Below, one piece after another: positions 33,991 through 43,929 of a stretch of 64,000 nucleotides of DNA. Within the stretch, counting starts at the first letter, position 1. The number at the start of each line of letters is the position of its first letter. The position numbers and the translations under genes were made by a program. The notes under the pieces were generated by a model, which saw nothing but the letters and a program-made list of their open reading frames with translations, did not search any database and was not told the DNA's origin. The DNA is from Acidobacteriota bacterium. GTDB lineage: Bacteria > Acidobacteriota > Blastocatellia > UBA7656. The stretch is taken from contig JBBPIG010000028.1 in the NCBI GenBank assembly GCA_038040445.1, positions 24,124 through 88,123 of the forward strand. The letters are read 5' to 3'.

Positions 33991-34677
33991 TCAGAGTTCC
34001 TCCTGGATGCTATCAGCGAGATGACGAACGTATGATCGGTGTGAGAGCAACTCACTCATTCGATCGAGCAAAGGCTTTTTCTCGTCTGTCGCAGCGCTTC
34101 GATCCAAGGCGGAATCCCAGTCCTCAAACAGCGCGAGAAGCCGTTTGTCGATGCCGGCTAACTTTTCTCGCAAACCCGCGAGCGCATCTTCGAGCGCCGA
34201 TCGGGCTTCAGCGACTTCCTCTTCATCGCCCATCCTTTTCGCAGCCTTCAACTCTTCAATCTGCATGTTCAATTCGAAGACTTCTTCTAACAAATCAGGC
34301 GGCGCTTTCTTCTCAGCTTCCTTGTAGCCCTCAAGCGTCAGCAGATACGTGACGCGCGCGACCTTATCGCGCAATGTGCGATACGCATCGTTTAGCATCG
34401 ACGAGCGCTCCATACTGGCTTGCCGTTCAGGTTCGCTCGCGCTCATGAAGTAGTCAGGATGAAACTGCCGGCTAAACGCATAGAACGACTTTTCGAGTTC
34501 GGATTCATCGATGCGCAGCTTTCTAGGCAAACCGAAGAAGCTGAAATGACCCGAGCCCTCGACGGCTGCTTGAATCTTTCCGCACTCGGAGCAAAAGTGC
34601 GCCCCGGCGGATTGAGCGCCGCAATGCAGGCAGACGGTCTGAGAAACTCTTTCGGTGTTGATTGCAGCTTCAGCCAT
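33991..34677 (-). CDS. hscB: J-protein co-chaperone HscB with N-terminal zinc ribbon
   Basis: The 228-residue protein has the J-domain signature SRQFHPDYF (HPD at 73-75), then the C-terminal three-helix IscU-binding region (LLEEVFELNMQIEEL). Residues 16-32 hold CLHC and CSEC, a zinc-binding knuckle not present in E. coli HscB but known from eukaryotic HSC20. HscB delivers IscU to HscA. A terminator-like hairpin lies between this gene and iscA upstream, so hscB-hscA-fdx may be transcribed at lower level. Confidence 0.93.
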   Translation of the reverse strand: MAEAAINTERVSQTVCLHCGAQSAGAHFCSECGKIQAAVEGSGHFSFFGLPRKLRIDESELEKSFYAFSRQFHPDYFMSASEPERQASMERSSMLNDAYRTLRDKVARVTYLLTLEGYKEAEKKAPPDLLEEVFELNMQIEELKAAKRMGDEEEVAEARSALEDALAGLREKLAGIDKRLLALFEDWDSALDRSAATDEKKPLLDRMSELLSHRSYVRHLADSIQEEL

Positions 34678-34732
34678 TCAGCTTTTGCGTCTTCGCGTTC
34701 TTTGCGTCTTGGCGCTAACTTCCCTCGCCAAC

Positions 34733-34768
34733 AAAAAAAATGGTTGAGTCGCAACGGCGCCCAACCAT
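34733..34768 (-). terminator. Terminator-like hairpin between iscA and hscB
   Basis: On the minus strand ATGGTTG (34768-34762) pairs with CAACCAT (34746-34740) around a 15-base loop and is followed by eight T residues (34740-34733). It lies in the 136-bp gap separating iscR-S-U-A from hscB-A-fdx. It may end some transcripts early, giving more of the first four products. Confidence 0.7.
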
Positions 34769-34813
34769 CAATCTCTTCCAGAATTGGTGTTCCAGCCGGA
34801 GGGCCTGCCTATC

Positions 34814-35140
34814 TCAAACCGCAAACGATTCGCCGCAGCCGCACGTGCCCGAAGACTTGGGATTGAGGAAGGTGAAACCTCTTTGCATCAACCCCTCTTC
34901 CTTGTAATCAAGCGTCGAGCCGTCAAGGAACAAAAAGCTCTTCAGATCGACGAAGACCTTCACGCCGTCCTTCTCGAAGACTTGGTCACCAGGCCGCTCT
35001 TCGGTATCGATCGCCAGATTGTAGCTCATCCCCGAACAACCGCCGCCCTTCACGCCAACCCTCAGCCCGCCCTCGGCGATTCCCTGGTCGTGCATGATCT
35101 CGCGGACCTTCTCAACAGCTTTTGAAGTCAGTTCAATCAT
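34814..35140 (-). CDS. iscA: A-type Fe-S carrier IscA
   Basis: From ATG 35140 the product is 108 residues; an upstream ATG at 35149 overlaps the iscU end. The three conserved cysteines are in GGGCSGM and SGTCGCGESF, the A-type carrier pattern. IscA carries iron or [4Fe-4S] clusters to target enzymes. The gene overlaps or abuts iscU (stop at 35146) and is followed by the 136-bp gap with a terminator-like hairpin. Confidence 0.94.
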   Translation of the reverse strand: MIELTSKAVEKVREIMHDQGIAEGGLRVGVKGGGCSGMSYNLAIDTEERPGDQVFEKDGVKVFVDLKSFLFLDGSTLDYKEEGLMQRGFTFLNPKSSGTCGCGESFAV

Positions 35141-35145
35141 ATCTC

Positions 35146-35568
35146 TCACGCGTTGACGGCGGCTTCTTCGGCCTTCGGCGTTTCGGTCGTCTGCTTCTTC
35201 TGATAGTCGCGCACCGCCGCTTTGATTGCGTCTTCAGCAAGAACCGAGCAATGAATCTTGACCGGCGGGAGGTTCAACTCCTTTACGATTGCTGTGTTCT
35301 TGATCGCCAGCGCATCGTCGACCGATCGTCCCTTGAGCCACTCGGTTGCGAGGCTCGAGCTTGCGATGGCCGAGCCGCAGCCGAACGTCTTGAACTTCGC
35401 ATCCTCGATGATCTGCGTATCGGGATTGATCTTGATCTGAAGCTTCATCACGTCGCCGCACTCGGGCGCGCCGACAAGCCCCGTACCGACGCTGGGGTCT
35501 TTCTTGTCGAGGCTTCCAACATTGCGCGGATTGTTGTAATGATCAACGACCTTGTCTGAATATGCCAT
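35146..35568 (-). CDS. iscU: Fe-S scaffold IscU
   Basis: The 140-residue protein has all scaffold features: ECGDV (C37, D39), FGCGSAIASSS (C64), and LPPVKIHC (LPPVK at 100-104, C107). LPPVK is the binding site for HscA. The last 20 residues are a Lys/Glu/Ala tail longer than in E. coli. It receives persulfide sulfur from IscS and iron to build [2Fe-2S]. It lies 36 bp downstream of iscS. Confidence 0.96.
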   Translation of the reverse strand: MAYSDKVVDHYNNPRNVGSLDKKDPSVGTGLVGAPECGDVMKLQIKINPDTQIIEDAKFKTFGCGSAIASSSLATEWLKGRSVDDALAIKNTAIVKELNLPPVKIHCSVLAEDAIKAAVRDYQKKQTTETPKAEEAAVNA

Positions 35569-35604
35569 TTGTTTGTCCGTCCTCTCGTACTGTTGAGTTC
35601 TCTC

Positions 35605-36825
35605 TTATTCGCCAGCCCACTGAACCTTGCTGAGGTCGACGCCCTCCTGGACCATCTCCCACAGCGGTGAAAGCTCTCGCAATCTGTTCACGGCCTCGTT
35701 AACGCGGCCGATGGTGTAGTCGACTTCTTCCTCTGTGTTGAATCGCCCGAGTCCAAACCGAATCGAGCTGTGCGCAAGCTCTTCCCCGACGCCCAGAGCC
35801 TTCAGCACGTAACTCGGCTCGAGACTCGCCGACGTGCACGCCGAGCCTGACGACACAGCAATATCATTGATGCCCATCAACAGCGACTCGCCCTCGACGT
35901 AGGCAAATGAAATGTTCAGGTTTCCTGGCAGGCGTTCGGTCGGATGCCCGTTGACGTAGACGTCGGGCAAATCATCCATAAGCCCCTTGCGCAACTTCTC
36001 TCGCAGGCTGAAAACGCGCTCGTTCTCAACCGGCATTTCGTCCTTTGCGAGCTCGCACGCTTTTCCCAACCCGACTATTCCGGTTACGTTGAGGGTTCCG
36101 CTTCGCATGCCACGCTCGTGGCCGCCGCCGTCCATCATCGGCACGAGCACCACGCGAGGGTTCTTGCGTCGAACATACAAGCCTCCGGCGCCCTTCGGTC
36201 CGTAGATCTTGTGAGCCGAGAACGAAGCGAGGTCGACGTTCAGCTCGTTCACATTGAACGGGATTTTGCCGATGGCCTGAGTTGCGTCAGTGTGAAAGAG
36301 CACACCCTTCTCTTTACATACCTTGCCGATCTCAGCGATCGGCTGAATAACTCCGATCTCATTGTTCGCCATCATGATCGTGACGAGGATCGTCTTGTCA
36401 GTGATCGCATTCTTGATGTCATCGGGTGTGATCAGTCCATCGCTTCCTACCGGGAGATAAGTCACCTTGAAGCCGCGCTTTTCGAGCTTCTTGCAACTGT
36501 CCAGCACTGCCTTGTGTTCGGTGACTGCGGTTATGATGTGGTCGCCGCGCTCGTAATACATATCGGCGACGCCCTTGATCGCAAGGTTGTCAGACTCAGT
36601 CGCGCCGCTGGTGAATACGATCTCCTTCGAAGACGCGCTGATCAAATCAGCTACTTGTTTGCGCGCGTTCTCGACAGCTTCTTCGGCTTCCCAACCAAAC
36701 TGATGATTGCGGCTTGCTGCATTTCCGAATATTTCGATGAAGTAAGGACGCATCGTCTCGAAGACGCGCGGATCACAAGGCGTCGTCGCGTGATAGTCCA
36801 TATAAATTGGGAGCTTCAAGGCCAT
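35605..36825 (-). CDS. iscS: Cysteine desulfurase IscS
   Basis: The 406-residue enzyme begins [20 protein letters not shown], the typical IscS start. It has the PLP lysine in [18 protein letters not shown] and the active Cys in [19 protein letters not shown]. It is the sulfur donor for IscU and probably for other acceptors. It lies 30 bp downstream of iscR and upstream of iscU, the classical iscRSUA order. Confidence 0.96.
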   Translation of the reverse strand: MALKLPIYMDYHATTPCDPRVFETMRPYFIEIFGNAASRNHQFGWEAEEAVENARKQVADLISASSKEIVFTSGATESDNLAIKGVADMYYERGDHIITAVTEHKAVLDSCKKLEKRGFKVTYLPVGSDGLITPDDIKNAITDKTILVTIMMANNEIGVIQPIAEIGKVCKEKGVLFHTDATQAIGKIPFNVNELNVDLASFSAHKIYGPKGAGGLYVRRKNPRVVLVPMMDGGGHERGMRSGTLNVTGIVGLGKACELAKDEMPVENERVFSLREKLRKGLMDDLPDVYVNGHPTERLPGNLNISFAYVEGESLLMGINDIAVSSGSACTSASLEPSYVLKALGVGEELAHSSIRFGLGRFNTEEEVDYTIGRVNEAVNRLRELSPLWEMVQEGVDLSKVQWAGE

Positions 36826-36855
36826 TCTATTCTCCTCGGAACTTGATCTCTTCTG

Positions 36856-37371
36856 CTAAGCGACCTCAGCCGTTTCCGGTTCGGGCCTTTCGACGGTCAT
36901 CCCTGGATCTGCCAGTATGCGTTTCGATTTCACTCTTAGTGCGTAGACGATCTCGGGCTTCCCCTTGTTCGACAGATCGGCCACAGTAATCGAATCCAAA
37001 AAGTTGTCCACGTGCTCGGCCAACTGCTTCCAGATCGCGCCGCTGATGCAACTGCTCGATATCCTGCAATCGTCGACCGATTCTTCTTTGCTAAAACAGG
37101 AGTTTGTGTAAAGCGGAGACTCGACCAAGCGAAGGATTTCGCCAATGGTGATCTCCGACGGATCACGAGCGAGAACGTATCCTCCGTGCGATCCGCGCAA
37201 GCTCTTGACTATGTCTCCCTTGCGGAGTTGCTGAAAGAGCTGCTCGAGAAACATCAGCGATATTCCTTCTCGCTGCGAGATGGCTGCCAGAGGCACCGGC
37301 GCGCCATCTGAGTGCTGAGCGATGTCGAGCACCGCGCGCACCGAGTATTTCCCTTTTGAAGAAACTTGCAT
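36856..37371 (-). CDS. iscR: Rrf2-family Fe-S regulator IscR
   Basis: From ATG 37371 the product is 171 residues. The N-terminal winged helix has MQVSSKGKYSVRAVLDIA and LRGSHGGYVLARDPSEITIG. Three cysteines C92, C102 and C108 (C-x9-C-x5-C) stand where E. coli IscR has C92-x5-C98-x5-C104, so [2Fe-2S] binding is likely. It heads the isc operon, as in proteobacteria, and a type-1-like IscR box overlaps its promoter, pointing to autoregulation. A run of Pro/Glu follows the domain. Confidence 0.93.
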   Translation of the reverse strand: MQVSSKGKYSVRAVLDIAQHSDGAPVPLAAISQREGISLMFLEQLFQQLRKGDIVKSLRGSHGGYVLARDPSEITIGEILRLVESPLYTNSCFSKEESVDDCRISSSCISGAIWKQLAEHVDNFLDSITVADLSNKGKPEIVYALRVKSKRILADPGMTVERPEPETAEVA

Positions 37372-37420
37372 AGCCTTTAAACCAACCACTCGCCACTCAA
37401 CATTGCCAAGCGGAATTGAG

Positions 37421-37449
37421 ACTTTAGGATACCCGACTGATTAAGTCAA
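37421..37449 (-). promoter_or_regulatory. iscR operon promoter
   Basis: On the minus strand TTGACT (37449-37444) and TAAAGT (37426-37421) are 17 bp apart. Transcription would start about 42 bp upstream of the iscR ATG at 37371. The IscR-like palindrome covers the spacer and the -35 box. Confidence 0.72.
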
Positions 37450-37475
37450 GTTCATTGTTGACCGAAAAGGTCATG
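37429..37475. promoter_or_regulatory. IscR type-1-like operator and adjacent palindrome
   Basis: Positions 37429-37453 read ATACCCGACT, GATTA, AGTCAAGTTC. Compared with the E. coli type-1 consensus (ATASYYGACT, five bases RWWWY, AGTCRRSTAT) 22 of 25 positions agree. A second palindrome with the same geometry, TTGACC-GAAAA-GGTCAT, lies at 37458-37474. Both stand between the isc and suf promoters. The match was counted by eye. Confidence 0.65.
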
Positions 37476-37543
37476 TACTTGGCTGCGACACTAACTTACA
37501 AAATGATAAGCTTTACAGCGACGCGCCCGAACTCCTCCCAATC

Positions 37544-37572
37544 TTGACTTCAAAGTACAGATTTCCTAGTAT
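37544..37572 (+). promoter_or_regulatory. suf operon promoter
   Basis: TTGACT (37544-37549) and TAGTAT (37567-37572) are exactly 17 bp apart, 55 bp upstream of the sufB ATG. GACT-TCAA-AGT across the -35 box is a partial version of the palindromes to its left. Confidence 0.75.
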
Positions 37573-37626
37573 GTCAATGAGCCTCCGATCAACGGAGAGT
37601 TCAGAAGGACACCCCGGAGACCACTG

Positions 37627-39087
<1,461 letters not shown>

Positions 39088-39091
39088 AGGA

Positions 39092-39167
39092 GATTGCCAA
39101 TTGGCGATTGCCGAGTGAGCGCGCGTCGTTGAAATCCCGCAATCGGCAATCGGCAAATCGGCAATCC
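39092..39167. repeat. Heptamer-period repeat between sufB and sufC
   Basis: The right part is CAATCGG-CAATCGG-CAAATCGG-CAATCC (39140-39167). The left part, GATTGCCAATTGGCGATTGCC (39092-39112), is complementary to it in pieces. The 91-bp gap contains nothing else. The repeat could weaken read-through or stabilise the sufB message. Confidence 0.75.
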
Positions 39168-39178
39168 TTGGGGGAACA

Positions 39179-39955
39179 ATGCTCGAAGTCAAGTATCTAC
39201 ATGTAAGCGTCGATAAGAATGAAATCCTGAGAGGCATCAACCTCAAGGTGAACGCGGGCGAAGTGCACGCGATCATGGGCCCGAACGGATCGGGCAAGAG
39301 CACGCTGGCTCACGTGCTGGCCGGACGCGACGGTTATCAGGTTACCGAAGGCGAGGTGATCTACGAGGGCAAAGACTTACTCGCAATGCCTCCGGAGCAG
39401 CGCGCCCGCGAAGGCGTGTTCCTGGCGTTTCAGTATCCGGTTGAGATTCCGGGCGTGAGCAATATGTATTTTCTGCGAGCCGCGCTCAACGCGATACGCA
39501 AACATCGCGGACTCGACGAGCTTGATGCGATGGACTTCCTCACCATGGTGCGCGAGAAGATGAAGTCGCTCGATATGGACCAGACCTTAATGAATCGTCC
39601 GGTGAACGACGGATTCTCGGGAGGCGAGAAAAAACGCAACGAGATATTTCAGATGGCGGTGCTCGAACCGAAGCTCGCCATTCTGGACGAGACCGATTCG
39701 GGTCTCGATATCGACGCGCTGAAGACGGTCGCTGACGGCATCAACGCACTGCGACTCCCTCATCGCGCGATAATACTTGTGACGCATTATCAGCGGCTGC
39801 TGAACTACGTCGTGCCCGATTATGTGCACGTGTTGTCTGAAGGCCGCATCGTCAAGTCCGGCGGCAAGGAACTGGCGCTCGAGCTTGAAGAGAAAGGCTA
39901 CGTCTGGCTGGAGGAAAGCGCGCAGCCGGTGAAGTCGGGAGCGTCTTTGACATGA
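39179..39955 (+). CDS. sufC: Fe-S assembly ATPase SufC
   Basis: The 258-residue ABC-type ATPase has Walker A GPNGSGKS (about 36-43), the SufC-specific signature FSGGEKKRNEI, Walker B LAILDETDSGLDIDAL and the switch His in VTHYQR. SufC drives conformational change of the SufBCD complex, and the signature distinguishes it from transporters. Its stop overlaps the sufD start by four bases. Confidence 0.97.
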   Translation: MLEVKYLHVSVDKNEILRGINLKVNAGEVHAIMGPNGSGKSTLAHVLAGRDGYQVTEGEVIYEGKDLLAMPPEQRAREGVFLAFQYPVEIPGVSNMYFLRAALNAIRKHRGLDELDAMDFLTMVREKMKSLDMDQTLMNRPVNDGFSGGEKKRNEIFQMAVLEPKLAILDETDSGLDIDALKTVADGINALRLPHRAIILVTHYQRLLNYVVPDYVHVLSEGRIVKSGGKELALELEEKGYVWLEESAQPVKSGASLT

Positions 39956-41307
39956 TCGGAGTCAAGGAAAAACAAGACATCTACGTCTCGACCTTCGCGC
40001 AGTTGGAGAAAGAGCTGACGGCCGGCGACTGGGCGTGGACGCGTCCGATTCGCAAGGCCGCGATCGAGCGCTTCGCCGAGCTGGGCTTTCCGACAAGCAA
40101 GCTCGAAGACTGGAAGTTCACAAGCGTCGCGCCCATTGCGAAGCTCGCGTTCCGGCCGGCTCGACATGAAGCGAACGGGTTGACTATCGAGGAGCTTGCG
40201 AGCACGCCGCTGGCTGACGTCGCGTTTGGAACGAGCTGCCATCGACTCGTGTTCGTCAACGGGCACTTCTCCGTCGAGCTATCGTGCATCGATGCTTTGC
40301 CGGAAGGCGCCCGGGTAACAAGCCTTGCGGCCGCTCTGAGGACTGATGCCGCGCTGATAGAGACTCACCTCGCGCGTTATGCCAGCTATCACGATCACGC
40401 CTTCGTCGCCCTCAACACGGCCTTCATGCAAGACGGCGCGTTTGTCGAGATCCCGAAAGGCCTGATCCTTGACAAGCCCATCTATCTGATTTTCGTCGCG
40501 ACTCAAAGCGAGGCTCCCACCGTCATATATCCTCGTACCTTGATCGTCGCGGGAAGCGGCAGCCAGGCCCAAATCATCGAGAGCTACATCGGCCTTTCAG
40601 ACAGCGTCTACTTCACCAACGCCGTGACGGAGATCGTGGCAGGCGAAAACTCCGTAGTCGAGTATTACAAGCTCCAGCACGAGAGCAAGCAGGCGTTCCA
40701 TATCGGCGCCGTGCAGGTCCATCAAGATCGCAACGGCAACTTCACGTCTCACACGATCACGCTGGGCGGCGGGCTGGTCCGCAACGACCTCAACGCAGTA
40801 TTGGACGGTTCCGGGATCGAGTGCTCGCTTAACGGTCTCTATGTTACCGGTGGCCGGCAGCATGTCGACAATCACACCGTCGTCGACCACTGCAAGCCGC
40901 ACGGCACAAGCCGCGAGCTCTACAAGGGCATCCTTGGCGGCAAATCGTCCGCAGTCTTTAACGGCAGCATAGTAGTTCGCAAGGACGCTCAGAAGACTGA
41001 TGCCCGTCAGAGTAACAAGAATCTGTTGCTCTCGGAGGGCGCGACGATCAACAGCAAGCCTCAGCTCGAGATCAACGCCGACGATGTGAAATGCACGCAC
41101 GGGACGAGCATCGGCCACCTGGATGAGGACTCGGTCTTCTATCTGCGCTCTCGCGGCGTAGGTCCAGACGAGGCGAGAACGATTTTGACTTATGGCTTCG
41201 CCGATGACGTGCTGAACAGGATGAAGCTTGACGCGATTCGCGTCCGGCTTGAATGCGCGCTGGTGGCGCGCATGCCAGCCACACACACGCACCTGGAGGA
41301 ATCATGA
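39952..41307 (+). CDS. sufD: Fe-S assembly protein SufD
   Basis: The 451-residue protein has an N-terminal helical domain (RKAAIERFAELGFPTSKLEDW in outline) and the SufB/D beta-helix with ALNTAFMQDGAFVEIPKG, then DARQSNKNLLLSEGATINSKPQLEI and DVKCTHGTSIGHLDEDSVFYLRSRG, all SufD hallmarks. It pairs with SufB and SufC; the conserved His of SufD is in CTHGTS. ATG 39952 overlaps the sufC stop. A 113-bp gap with a palindromic repeat follows. Confidence 0.95.
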   Translation: MIGVKEKQDIYVSTFAQLEKELTAGDWAWTRPIRKAAIERFAELGFPTSKLEDWKFTSVAPIAKLAFRPARHEANGLTIEELASTPLADVAFGTSCHRLVFVNGHFSVELSCIDALPEGARVTSLAAALRTDAALIETHLARYASYHDHAFVALNTAFMQDGAFVEIPKGLILDKPIYLIFVATQSEAPTVIYPRTLIVAGSGSQAQIIESYIGLSDSVYFTNAVTEIVAGENSVVEYYKLQHESKQAFHIGAVQVHQDRNGNFTSHTITLGGGLVRNDLNAVLDGSGIECSLNGLYVTGGRQHVDNHTVVDHCKPHGTSRELYKGILGGKSSAVFNGSIVVRKDAQKTDARQSNKNLLLSEGATINSKPQLEINADDVKCTHGTSIGHLDEDSVFYLRSRGVGPDEARTILTYGFADDVLNRMKLDAIRVRLECALVARMPATHTHLEES

Positions 41308-41403
41308 GTTCGTAGTACCGCCTTTAGGCGGAAGTTTTGGAGCGTTCGCTGCGCGCTTTGACCAAGTACAAAAAACTTCCGCCTAAAGGCCGTACTACGA
41401 ACT
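41307..41403. repeat. Inverted repeat between sufD and sufS
   Basis: AGTTCGTAGTACCGCC, TTTAGGCGG, AAGTT (41307-41336) is complementary to AACTTCCGCC, TAAAGGCCG, TACTACGAACT (41374-41403). It belongs to the same family as the element at 27230-27316. Both arms can fold alone (CCGCC/GGCGG). It separates the SufBCD genes from sufS-sufU. Confidence 0.85.
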
Positions 41404-41420
41404 CTTTCTGAGGAGGAATA

Positions 41421-42689
41421 ATGAAGGCGACAGGCGGGATATTAGCTTCAGAGCAACATACGAAGGCGCTCTCCTTCGACGCGGACATTATTAGAGAAGA
41501 CTTTCCTATCCTGAAGCAGTTAGTCTATGGCAAGCCGCTCGTCTATTTGGACAACGCCGCCACAAGCCAAAAGCCCGCCGGTGTTCTCGATGCGATGACG
41601 CATTACTATTCGACTGACAATTCGAACATCCACCGCGGCGTGCACATCTTGAGCGAGCGAGCTACGCAGCAATACGAAGAAGCGCGGACCAAAGTGCAAG
41701 GCTTCATAAACGCCGCCCAGTCAAAAGAAATAATCTTCACTAGAGGAACAACGGAAGCCATTAACCTGGTCGCTAACAGCTACGGCCGCGCAAACGTGAA
41801 AGCGGGAGACGAAGTCCTGATCACCGCGATGGAACATCACTCGAATATCGTTCCGTGGCAGATTCTCTGTGAAGAGAAAGGCGCGCGGCTTCGCGTCGCC
41901 CCTATCAACGACGACGGCGAGCTGATCCTTGAAGATTTTGCAAAGCTCCTGAACGAGCGAACGAAACTCGTGTCGCTGGTGCATGTCTCCAACGCTCTGG
42001 GCACGATTAACCCGATTCCGGGAATCGTTGAGATTGCCCATCGCCACAATGTTCCGGTGATGATCGACGGCGCGCAAGCAGCGCCGCATATGAAGCTCGA
42101 CGTGCAAGAACTTGATTGCGACTTTTACGCGTTCTCTGGCCACAAGGTTTACGGGCCGACTGGAATCGGAGTGCTCTACGGCAAGGCCAGCCTGCTTGAC
42201 GCGATGCCTCCATATCAAGGGGGCGGCGATATGATCTCCTCCGTCACGTTTGAGAAGACGACTTACAATACGCTGCCTTACAAGTTTGAAGCGGGCACGC
42301 CGAACATCGCCGGCACGATCGGGCTCGGGGCTGCGATCGACTATGTGAATCAGATTGGACTCGAGAGAATCGCCAGATATGAACACGAACTTCTAGAGTA
42401 TGGGACCGAGGCGCTCTCACAGATCCCGGGGCTGCGACTGATCGGGACCGCGAAAGACAAAGCCGCCGTTCTCTCATTCGTCCTCGAAGGCGTTCACCCG
42501 CATGACGTGGGCACGATCCTCGATCGCGAAGGGATCGCCATTCGGACCGGTCACCACTGTGCGATGCCGGTGATGGAACGTTTCGGAATACCTGCTACGG
42601 CGCGCGCGTCGCTTGCTTTCTACAACACCAAAGAAGAGATCGACGCGCTAGTAGCAGGGATTCACAAGGTCAAGGAGGTCTTTGGCTGA
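41421..42689 (+). CDS. sufS: Group II cysteine desulfurase SufS
   Basis: ATG 41421 follows GAGGAGG and gives 422 residues. The PLP lysine is in FSGHKVYGPTGIGVLYG, and the active Cys380 is in AIRTGHHCAMPVMERFGI, the short-loop type II active site that needs SufU or SufE. The segment VYLDNAATSQKP is typical for SufS. The first 15 residues are an extension. Its stop shares one base with the sufU start (TGATG), so the two are coupled. Confidence 0.97.
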   Translation: MKATGGILASEQHTKALSFDADIIREDFPILKQLVYGKPLVYLDNAATSQKPAGVLDAMTHYYSTDNSNIHRGVHILSERATQQYEEARTKVQGFINAAQSKEIIFTRGTTEAINLVANSYGRANVKAGDEVLITAMEHHSNIVPWQILCEEKGARLRVAPINDDGELILEDFAKLLNERTKLVSLVHVSNALGTINPIPGIVEIAHRHNVPVMIDGAQAAPHMKLDVQELDCDFYAFSGHKVYGPTGIGVLYGKASLLDAMPPYQGGGDMISSVTFEKTTYNTLPYKFEAGTPNIAGTIGLGAAIDYVNQIGLERIARYEHELLEYGTEALSQIPGLRLIGTAKDKAAVLSFVLEGVHPHDVGTILDREGIAIRTGHHCAMPVMERFGIPATARASLAFYNTKEEIDALVAGIHKVKEVFG

Positions 42690-43138
42690 TGACCGATCTC
42701 CGGGATCTTTACCAAGAGTTGATCCTCGATCACGGGAGAAGGCCGCGAAACTTCAGGGCGCTGGAAGGGCCCAGCCGAAGCGCAGAAGGCTACAACCCGC
42801 TTTGCGGCGACAAGGTGAAGATCTACATCAAGATGGACGATGACATTCTTAAGGACATCAGCTTCGAAGGGGCGGGCTGCGCGATCTCCACTGCATCGGC
42901 CTCGATCATGACCGAGACATTAAAGGGAAAGACGCGCGCCAAAGCAGAAGAACTCTTTCAGACATTTCACGATCTAGTGACGGGGCAGCCGGCACAACTC
43001 GACGCGCCCGAGCTGGGGAAGCTGGCGGTGTTTTCAGGTGTGAGCGAATTCCCGATTCGCGTCAAGTGCGCGACGCTGTCGTGGCACACTCTACGCGCCG
43101 CTCTGAATGGCGCGGGCGAGGTCATTTCGACTGAGTAA
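42689..43138 (+). CDS. sufU: SufU sulfurtransferase
   Basis: The 149-residue protein begins MTDLRDLYQELILDHGRRPR and has NPLCGDKV (C39, D41), GAGCAIS (C64), the SufU-specific insert of about 20 residues, and RVKCATLSW (C127). These are the zinc ligands of SufU, which takes persulfide from SufS and passes it to SufB. The insert and the pairing with sufS tell it from IscU. There is no HscA motif, as expected. Confidence 0.96.
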   Translation: MTDLRDLYQELILDHGRRPRNFRALEGPSRSAEGYNPLCGDKVKIYIKMDDDILKDISFEGAGCAISTASASIMTETLKGKTRAKAEELFQTFHDLVTGQPAQLDAPELGKLAVFSGVSEFPIRVKCATLSWHTLRAALNGAGEVISTE

Positions 43139-43146
43139 GTCAGATT

Positions 43147-43181
43147 GGTTTCTGGTTTCTAGTTTGTGGTTTCTGGTTTGT
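43147..43181. repeat. Five tandem heptamers between sufU and sufT
   Basis: GGTTTCT-GGTTTCT-AGTTTGT-GGTTTCT-GGTTTGT run without gap at 43147-43181. Unlike the other heptamer loci I see no complementary arm nearby. Confidence 0.85.
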
Positions 43182-43226
43182 GACTCCTCGGTTGGGTAAA
43201 ACCGAGAGAGATCGAAGAGGGCTGAG

Positions 43227-43649
43227 ATGAGCGAGCAAGAAGTTAGCAATGTCGAAGCGCCGAATATCGAAGCGCCAAGTAGTATCGACGCGCCGATTGA
43301 TCTCGAAGCGGCGGCTGTCGAGGAGTCGACTAGTCTCCACGCGCCGACTGATCTCGAAGCGCCGATCATCGCGGCGTTGCATACGTGCTTCGACCCCGAG
43401 ATACCGGTTGACATCTACGAGCTTGGGTTGATCTACGGAATCGACGTTCAGCCTTCCGGCGAAGTGAATATCAAGATGACGCTCACGTCACCCGGTTGCC
43501 CTGTCGCTGGCAGCCTGCCGGGAGAAGTCGAAGAAAAAGTGCGGTCCGTTCCGGGCGTGACCGCGGCGAAGGTTGAATTGGTATGGGACCCACCGTGGGG
43601 CATGGAAAAGATGTCTGAAGCGGCAAAGCTCCAGCTTGGAATGTTCTGA
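43227..43649 (+). CDS. sufT: SufT / MIP18-family Fe-S maturation protein
   Basis: The last 95 of 140 residues are a DUF59 (MIP18) domain with IIAALHTCFDPEIPVDIYEL, GLIYGIDVQ and LTSPGCPVAGSLP, typical of SufT, which helps place clusters into target proteins. The first 45 residues are a low-complexity acidic lead with repeated xxEAP units, encoded by DNA in which TCGAAGCGCC recurs. The lead is absent from most relatives. It is 88 bp after sufU. Confidence 0.92.
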   Translation: MSEQEVSNVEAPNIEAPSSIDAPIDLEAAAVEESTSLHAPTDLEAPIIAALHTCFDPEIPVDIYELGLIYGIDVQPSGEVNIKMTLTSPGCPVAGSLPGEVEEKVRSVPGVTAAKVELVWDPPWGMEKMSEAAKLQLGMF

Positions 43650-43692
43650 TGCGTTATGAGTGGTGCACAACGATTGATTCTAGAACAGGGAA

Positions 43693-43862
43693 GAATCACA
43701 GGTCGGGAAGGTGGGCTTGCCCCCGCTTGATCATTGGCAAGGTTCACAGGTCGGGAAGGGTGGTTTACCCCCGCTCGCCTGTTGCTAACGATGTCGGTGA
43801 AGAGTCTGGAAGAGATCTTGTTTCAAAGGAAGCGGGGGTAAACCACCCTTCCCGACCTGTGA
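43693..43862. repeat. Three-copy inverted/direct repeat after sufT
   Basis: TCACAGGTCGGGAAGG-type units, each followed by GTGG and a TACCCCCGC or TGCCCCCGC end, stand at 43693-43731 and 43744-43782. An inverted copy stands at 43827-43862. The forward and inverted copies can pair over about 35 bp. The 280-bp gap from 43650 to 43929 has no gene. It may end the suf transcript before the regulator. Confidence 0.8.
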
Positions 43863-43929
43863 CTCTTCCAAGTTTTATGATCATCCCCAACTCACGGGTC
43901 GCGAATCGCGCCGTTCGGAGGTTGTACAG

